Positions 59,084 to 64,000 of a stretch of 64,000 nucleotides of DNA are shown one piece after another. The stretch comes from Bacillota bacterium (GTDB lineage: Bacteria; Bacillota; Clostridia; Peptostreptococcales; Acidaminobacteraceae). The notes beneath the pieces are model-generated. The model saw only the letters and a list, made by a program, of their open reading frames with translations, did no database searches and had not been told where the DNA came from. Each line of letters opens with the position of its first letter. Position 1 is the stretch's first letter. Where the stretch lies: the NCBI GenBank assembly GCA_025210655.1, contig JAOARG010000081.1:1-64000 (forward strand), read 5' to 3'. Made by a program: the position numbers and the translations under genes.

Positions 59084-60448
59084 ATGAAAGATATTCAAAA
59101 AGACATTCTTACTGTGCTTATACTTCCAGTACTACTTATTGGATGTCTTATTATTGGTGTTCAATTATACTATGGACTGATATTAGGTTATGTTCTTACC
59201 TATATAAGGGCACGTTCTAAGGGGAAGTCTCCGGGGGAAATAATAAAGGTATCATTTGAGGGAACATCAAAGGTTAGGAATGTATTAATAATGCTTACAC
59301 TTATTGGGGCCTTAATCAGTACTTGGATGTCAATGGGTACCATTCCTTCACTTATTTATTATGGTGTGGAGTATTTAACTAAAATAAATATTGTAGTATC
59401 AGCCTTTTTAGCTTGTCTAATTATGTCTATGGTTTTAGGAACAGGAGTAGGAACTGTGAGTACCATTGGAATGGTTTATTTAGGAATAGCAAAAGGTTTA
59501 GGGATTTCTCTTCCTCTGATAACAGGTGCCATAATATCAGGTTCTTATTTTGGAGATAGGGGTTCTCTTATGTCGAGTAATGCCAATCTTGTTGCATCGG
59601 TTACAGGGATTAAGATAAAGGATAGTGTTGCCTATATGATGAAAACAGGAGTTCTTACTGCTGTGATTTCTATAGTTATGTTTTTAATTATTGGAAAAAA
59701 TGTTGGAGATACTTCTGCTCTAGGGCAAGCAATTATTTCTTTAAAGGATGTTTTGGCAAGTAGTTTTACAATATCTTCATTGGCCTTATTTACTCCTCTA
59801 GTACTTTTTGTTCTTGTACTTGCATTTAAAAAAACTATGGTGGAAAGTATATTGGGCACCCTAGTTATTTCATATATTATAGGAATTTTTTCTATAGAGG
59901 GATATGGAATTTCAGGATTAGGATATATGCTTTATGGATATTTTCCTGAAGGAGTAGCTAGTGAAATAATCTCAGGTGGTGGGATTTTATCCATGGTCAA
60001 GGTTTTAATCATAATCTCAGTATCTACTGCTATTTGTGGCATATATGATAATACTGATATGATCCTACCTATAATAAAGCCTTTTAGGGATAAGATAAAG
60101 GGGCTTGTGTCAATGTATATATTTGGCGGTGGTTTGAGCATAATTATATCTTTAACTACTTGTAATCAGACTCTATCAAGTATTATTCCAGGCAATTATT
60201 TAAGGGAAAGATGTGATGAAGTAGGGGTTTCAAGACTTGATTTTGCCAGAATAATTTCAGATACAGGTATGATAAGTGTGCCTATAATACCATGGAATGT
60301 TAATGCCATACTTGTTACTTCCATAACTGGTATATCTGCATTTGACTATTTTCCTTTTGCAGTGCTTTGCTATGGATTACCAGTAGTTTCCTTGTTATAT
60401 CATATTGGAAAGAAAAATGTTAAATCAAGTAAACTTGTGAAAATATAA
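59084..60448 (+). CDS. NhaC-family Na+/H+ antiporter
   Basis: About 454 residues with about twelve membrane helices. The family-typical segments are ITGAIISGSYFGDRGSLMSS (with the GDR/GD-type motif), LTTCNQTLSSIIPGNYLRER and ISDTGMISVPIIPWNVNAI. NhaC-type carriers exchange sodium for protons, or malate/lactate in some relatives, so the ion pair is inferred. GGTGAT precedes ATG 59084, and an in-frame ATG at 59072 is less well placed. Its downstream neighbour starts a separate riboswitch-controlled unit. Confidence 0.87.
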   Translation: MKDIQKDILTVLILPVLLIGCLIIGVQLYYGLILGYVLTYIRARSKGKSPGEIIKVSFEGTSKVRNVLIMLTLIGALISTWMSMGTIPSLIYYGVEYLTKINIVVSAFLACLIMSMVLGTGVGTVSTIGMVYLGIAKGLGISLPLITGAIISGSYFGDRGSLMSSNANLVASVTGIKIKDSVAYMMKTGVLTAVISIVMFLIIGKNVGDTSALGQAIISLKDVLASSFTISSLALFTPLVLFVLVLAFKKTMVESILGTLVISYIIGIFSIEGYGISGLGYMLYGYFPEGVASEIISGGGILSMVKVLIIISVSTAICGIYDNTDMILPIIKPFRDKIKGLVSMYIFGGGLSIIISLTTCNQTLSSIIPGNYLRERCDEVGVSRLDFARIISDTGMISVPIIPWNVNAILVTSITGISAFDYFPFAVLCYGLPVVSLLYHIGKKNVKSSKLVKI

Positions 60449-60544
60449 AAAAGAAATAGAAATATCGAAGATGATGTATTTGACAATCAAAATTTAATAA
60501 AATATACTTAAGGAGAATAAAATAGAGTTGATGGAGTATTTTCA

Positions 60545-60705
60545 ATAGGTATCAGGTTTTTTATAATTAAAGGGGAATGTGGACGAGCCACAACAACCCC
60601 CGTTACTGTATGAAGGACGAAGACTACATATCCACTGGACCAAGGTCTGGGAAGGGTAGTATTAGGATGATTTCAAGTCAGGAGACCCGCCTGTTACTGA
60701 GTAAT
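60545..60705 (+). promoter_or_regulatory. Cobalamin riboswitch (second copy)
   Basis: GGTATCAGGTT, AAAGGGGAATGTGG, CAACAACCCCCGTTACTG, ATATCCACTGG, GGTCTGGGAAGG and AAGTCAGGAGACC occur in the order and spacing of the cobalamin aptamer. It heads the second permease-ATPase-CbiK unit. A strong terminator follows further down the leader. Confidence 0.92.
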
Positions 60706-60810
60706 TATTATTTTTCGGAGGGAAAAGTTTTGTTAACGTTTGGAAACCATCATTTTTGACCAATGTCTCGTTTTTGGGATGTAAGGCTGGCTTAATTATG
60801 ATGAAAAACG

Positions 60811-60845
60811 TTGTTTTCGGAACTGTCCGAGGGCAATTTTTTTTT
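60811..60845 (+). terminator. Attenuator directly before the permease ribosome site
   Basis: TTGTTTTCGGA and TCCGAGGGCAA pair over 11 positions (three G-U) around ACTG, followed by nine T. The ribosome site GGAGGAT begins right after the T-run. An upstream TTCGGAGG (about 60715) could pair with the TCCGA arm and act as antiterminator. Confidence 0.8.
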
Positions 60846-60854
60846 GGAGGATAT

Positions 60855-61916
60855 ATGGATAAACTTAGTCTAGAAAAGTCATTTGAGCATAAAAGAAGAT
60901 CCGGTATTAAAGCAGCTGTGGTATTGATAATCCTTTTGTTATTTTTAATCGTTGTCTCTTCAAATCTTGGAAAAGCAAATCTGGGATTTATGGATGTTAT
61001 TAAAATAATTATTGGAAATATATTTCATCAGGAAACTCTATACGAAGGAATTAAGGGGGCTTATGTAAGTATAGTATGGGATATTAGACTCCCAAGAATA
61101 CTTACGGCAGTAATAGTAGGTGCTGGTCTTGCTGCCTCTGGTGCAGTATTTCAGTCTCTACTAATGAATCCACTGGCTGATTCATATACCATGGGTATTT
61201 CCACTGGTGCAGCCTTTGGTGCAAGTATTGCAATTTTCCTAAATCTATTTGTATTGAGTTTTCAGATTCCTGTAATATTGTTTTCTTTTATAGGAGCTCT
61301 ATTAACACTAGTTCTAGTTATGTCTATTGCAAATGTCAAAGGTTATTTGAATTCTAGCAACATGATTATCGCAGGTATTATAGTTTCTTCTATACTATCT
61401 GCAGGAATTAGTTTTATTAAGAGTATATCTGGAGAAGGTGTATCGGCTATTGTTAATTGGCTGATGGGTAATCTTGCATCTAGGAGTTGGAATCACGTAC
61501 AATTAGGTTTTCTTGTTGTAGTTTTTTCTCTAATAGTATGCATGTATTATGCTGAAGATCTAAATCTTATGAGTGTTGGGGAAAAAGAGGCTAGAAATCT
61601 TGGTGTAGATGTTCAAAGAACAAGAATTATGTTAATGGTTTTTGGTTCAATGATAACAGCTGCATGTGTTTCTATAGCTGGTATAATTAGTTTTATTGGA
61701 CTGATTGTACCCCATATGCTTAGATTTTTGATAGGGTCTGATAATAGAAAGATAATACCTTTGTCGGCTCTTATGGGAGGCCTGCTTTTATTATCAGCAG
61801 ATACCCTTATAAGATTTGCCCTTGATGTTGAAATTCCAGTAGGAATACTTACCACTCTTCTAGGTGGACCATTTTTTATCTATATTTTTGTAAAGAAGAA
61901 CAGGACACTTTTTTAA
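60855..61916 (+). CDS. ABC permease, FecCD/BtuC family (second system)
   Basis: About 353 residues with about ten helices. IRLPRILTAVIVGAGLAASG, NPLADSYTMGISTGAAFGAS and GFIGLIVPHMLRFLIGSDN repeat the landmarks of the first system, ending in LGGPFFIYIFVKK. The reading frame continues upstream to 60756 through the leader, but GGAGGAT at 60846 places the start at ATG 60855. The N-terminus is longer and more charged (EKSFEHKRRSGIKA) than in copy 1. There is no substrate-binding protein gene before it, unlike the first operon. Confidence 0.92.
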   Translation: MDKLSLEKSFEHKRRSGIKAAVVLIILLLFLIVVSSNLGKANLGFMDVIKIIIGNIFHQETLYEGIKGAYVSIVWDIRLPRILTAVIVGAGLAASGAVFQSLLMNPLADSYTMGISTGAAFGASIAIFLNLFVLSFQIPVILFSFIGALLTLVLVMSIANVKGYLNSSNMIIAGIIVSSILSAGISFIKSISGEGVSAIVNWLMGNLASRSWNHVQLGFLVVVFSLIVCMYYAEDLNLMSVGEKEARNLGVDVQRTRIMLMVFGSMITAACVSIAGIISFIGLIVPHMLRFLIGSDNRKIIPLSALMGGLLLLSADTLIRFALDVEIPVGILTTLLGGPFFIYIFVKKNRTLF

Positions 61917-61927
61917 GGAGGCTTGCT

Positions 61928-62683
61928 ATGATTAAGGTTGAAAATCTTTCTTTTTCTTATGGGGAAAAAGAGATACTTAAGAATATTGACTTTGAAACAG
62001 TAAAAGGAAAACTAAATGTAATCATAGGACCCAATGGTTCAGGGAAAAGTACCCTTATGAATGTTCTTTGTAGAGAACTTGATTATAGGAATGGTCTTGT
62101 TGATATTGATGGTAAGAATCTTTCTTCTTATTCCCATTTGGAATACAGTAGGAAGGTTGCTGCCATATCTCAGAATATGGATATTAGATTTCCATTTACC
62201 TGTTCAGAAATAGTGATGATGGGAAGATACCCCCATAAGAGGAAGTTTGGCAGGTATAGTAAAAGGGATTTTAATTCAGTTGAAGAGTCTATGAAACTTA
62301 CTGAAGTAACTGATTATAAGGAAAGATTAATCAGTGAAATTAGTGGTGGAGAGAAGCAAAGGGTTTTTTTAGCAAAGGCACTTGCCCAGGAAACAGAAAT
62401 ATTATTACTGGACGAAGCTTTTTCCAATATGGATATAAACTATAAGATTTCTTCCCTTAGATTGTTAAAGGAGATTATTGCTAAAAGAAACATTACTGTT
62501 GTAGCAATAATACATGACTTATACCTAGTAAATATGTTTGCAGATTATATTATTGCCCTGAAGGAAGGGGAAATAGTATTTAAAGGAACATCTAACCACG
62601 TGATTGCACCAGATGTAATGAAAAATTTGTTTGATATTAGTATAAAGAAAACAGATTTGAACGAACTTATTATTACTGCATGA
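61928..62683 (+). CDS. ABC transporter ATP-binding protein, BtuD/FecE type (second system)
   Basis: 251 residues. Walker A GPNGSGKST, Q-loop AISQNMD, signature ISGGEKQRVFLAKAL, Walker B ILLLDEAFSNMD (Ala in place of the usual Pro after DE), H-loop IIHDLYLV. It partners the permease just upstream (11-base gap, AAGGAGG). It is followed after 13 bases by the exported CbiK-like gene, so all three form one cobalamin-riboswitch unit. Confidence 0.92.
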   Translation: MIKVENLSFSYGEKEILKNIDFETVKGKLNVIIGPNGSGKSTLMNVLCRELDYRNGLVDIDGKNLSSYSHLEYSRKVAAISQNMDIRFPFTCSEIVMMGRYPHKRKFGRYSKRDFNSVEESMKLTEVTDYKERLISEISGGEKQRVFLAKALAQETEILLLDEAFSNMDINYKISSLRLLKEIIAKRNITVVAIIHDLYLVNMFADYIIALKEGEIVFKGTSNHVIAPDVMKNLFDISIKKTDLNELIITA

Positions 62684-62696
62684 TGGAGGGGAAATG

Positions 62697-64000
62697 ATGA
62701 AAAAAAGACTACTTATATTATTAGTTGCAGCTATGACTTTACTAATGAGTTTTGCAACTTTTGCTGAAGGTGAAATGGAGAAAAAAGGTATCCTTGTGGT
62801 GTCATTTGGTACTAGTTATATGGATACATATACAAAGACTATCAAGGCTACTGAAGATGCTATTGCAAAGGCTTATCCTGAATATGAAGTTAGGGAAGCA
62901 TTTACATCAAGCATTATTAGAAATAAGATAATGAAAAGAGACGGTGTTGAAAAATTAAGTCCTGAAGAAGCTCTTATGAGAATGAAAGAAGAAGGATTTA
63001 GTGAAGTTATTGTTCAGCCACTTCATGTTATTACAGGTATAGAATACGAAGAGGTTGTTGATGTAGTAAATAAATTTAATGACGGAAGCTTTAAGAAATT
63101 AGAACTTGGAAAACCACTTCTTTTCAATATTGATGAAGAAGAGGGTACTAATGATTATTTAGACGTGGTAATGGCACTTAAGCCGATGCTTTCTATGTAC
63201 AAGGATACTGCTGTAGTGTATATGGGACATGGTACTCATCACCCGGCGAATGCTTCTTACGAAGTTCTTGAAAGAACTTTCAAAGATGCGGGAATGAACA
63301 ATGTATTTGTTGGTACAGTAGAAGGATATCCTGGTCTTGATGAAGTAATGGCTGAAGTTCAGGAAGCTGGATACGAAAAAGTTGTTTTACTACCATTTAT
63401 GATTGTTGCTGGGGATCATGCAAGTAATGATATGGCTGGTGACGAAGAAGATTCATGGAAAACTGGATTCAAAATGGAAGGTTTCGAAGTTGAGCCAAAA
63501 TTAATTGGTCTTGGTGAAATTGCTTCTATTCAAAATATATACATTCAAAATGTAGAAAAGGCTATTGAAGGAGAAGGTGTTGAGCTTAAGGAAAAAGAAG
63601 CTAAATACATTCCAGAGTCTTATAGTCCTATTGAAGGAAAAAAAGCACTTCTTGTAGTAAGTTTTGGAACAAGCTATAAGGATACAAGGGATCTTACAAT
63701 TGAAGCTATTGAGAAGAGAATTGAAAAAGTTCTTCCTTGGTATGATGTAAAAAGAGCTTTTACATCAGATATGATAATCAGAAATATTGAGAAAAAAGAG
63801 AATGTTAAGGTTAATAATGTAGATGAAGCTTTCATGGAACTTATTAAAGAAGGTTATGAAGAAGTTGTTGTTCAGCCGACTCACATTATGCCAGGACATG
63901 AGTATACAGATCTTGTAAATACTTTTGATAAGTATAAGGATGTATTTAAAACTGCAAAAATTGGACAACCTGCTCTTTACCATATAGATCTTGAAGGTAA
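62697..64000 (+). CDS. Exported tandem CbiK-like chelatase (partial)
   Basis: At least 434 residues, cut by the window end. A signal peptide (KKRLLILLVAAMTLLMSFAT then FAE) is followed by a full CbiK-like domain at about 25-290: VVSFGTSYMDTYTKT, first metal-site His in MGHGTHHPANA, VEGYPG, and second His in VAGDHASNDMAGDEEDS. Then a second CbiK-like domain begins near 315 (LVVSFGTSYKDTRDLT, VVVQPTHIMPGHEY) and runs off the end. CbiK normally works in the cytoplasm as a single domain of about 260 residues. An exported double one beside a corrinoid/heme-type importer may load, bind or salvage cobalt tetrapyrroles outside the cell. GGAGGGG supports ATG 62697. Confidence 0.9.
   Translation, partial: MKKRLLILLVAAMTLLMSFATFAEGEMEKKGILVVSFGTSYMDTYTKTIKATEDAIAKAYPEYEVREAFTSSIIRNKIMKRDGVEKLSPEEALMRMKEEGFSEVIVQPLHVITGIEYEEVVDVVNKFNDGSFKKLELGKPLLFNIDEEEGTNDYLDVVMALKPMLSMYKDTAVVYMGHGTHHPANASYEVLERTFKDAGMNNVFVGTVEGYPGLDEVMAEVQEAGYEKVVLLPFMIVAGDHASNDMAGDEEDSWKTGFKMEGFEVEPKLIGLGEIASIQNIYIQNVEKAIEGEGVELKEKEAKYIPESYSPIEGKKALLVVSFGTSYKDTRDLTIEAIEKRIEKVLPWYDVKRAFTSDMIIRNIEKKENVKVNNVDEAFMELIKEGYEEVVVQPTHIMPGHEYTDLVNTFDKYKDVFKTAKIGQPALYHIDLEG

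Noticed and set aside
60756..60854. Longer N-terminus of the second permease (33 extra codons)
   Set aside because: This stretch is the attenuator leader. The ribosome site GGAGGAT lies directly before ATG 60855.

Overview
This window is AT-rich, gene-dense DNA from a low-GC Firmicute, most likely a motile anaerobic member of the Clostridia (class is inferred, not proven). The evidence is strong AGGAGG ribosome binding sites, some TTG/GTG starts, a T-box leader, several Gram-positive riboswitches, a one-chain 1232-residue PurL, a sigma-28 (SigD) type promoter in front of flagellar-type genes, two Feo iron importers with Fur-like boxes, and an anaerobic-type CbiK cobaltochelatase. I see no rRNA, tRNA, CRISPR array, prophage or transposase gene.

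Layout: (1) 1-10 kb: secreted SLH-like protein; PucR-type regulator divergent from an amino-acid catabolic operon (ornithine cyclodeaminase family, aminotransferase, threonine dehydratase); DHFR-like protein; SDR; diguanylate cyclase; wreck of a CHASE histidine kinase. (2) 10.3-14.6 kb: MITE-like inverted-repeat element and a minus-strand corrinoid/cobalt operon (binding protein, permease, ATPase, CbiK) under a cobalamin riboswitch. (3) 14.6-21.7 kb: BMP-type binding protein, YlxP/DUF503, an ABC transporter with its GntR repressor and operator, a Cache-GGDEF protein, a YerC/TrpR-like regulator and a LysR regulator. (4) 21.7-32.6 kb: complete run purL-purE-purC-purF-purM-purN-purH-purD, taking PRPP to IMP except for the PurB step. 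(5) 33-42.5 kb: methyltransferase, phosphatases, QueT under a preQ1-I riboswitch, small ferredoxin, serine hydrolase, Feo operon 1, and RibU under an FMN riboswitch. (6) 42.6-50.5 kb: two CheY proteins with a fused 7TM/CheA-like/CheX-like kinase, a flavoprotein, and Feo operon 2. (7) 50.7-56.5 kb: DMT exporter, XRE protein plus ABC ATPase, and a flagellar-type cluster (FliK-like, FlhB-tail-like, YaaR, GNAT). (8) 56.5-64 kb: Asn T-box with asnA, exported EEP phosphatase, NhaC antiporter, then a second cobalamin-riboswitch operon (permease, ATPase, exported tandem CbiK) that runs off the window.

The most unusual content is not coding. Five gene 3'-flanking gaps (about 32.6, 35.9-36.2, 37.3, 41.9-42.2 and 50.5 kb) hold intricate palindromic elements. 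A 6-9 base node motif (GTCTAGT, CGCCCAG or GGGGAA, depending on the family) is repeated in one half, and its reverse complement is repeated in the other half. Between successive nodes on both sides sit unrelated small hairpins. Folded, these give a ladder of stacked four-way junctions. The flanking bases of each node match those of its partner, which supports real pairing. I do not recognise this family and consider it the best candidate for an undescribed system here.
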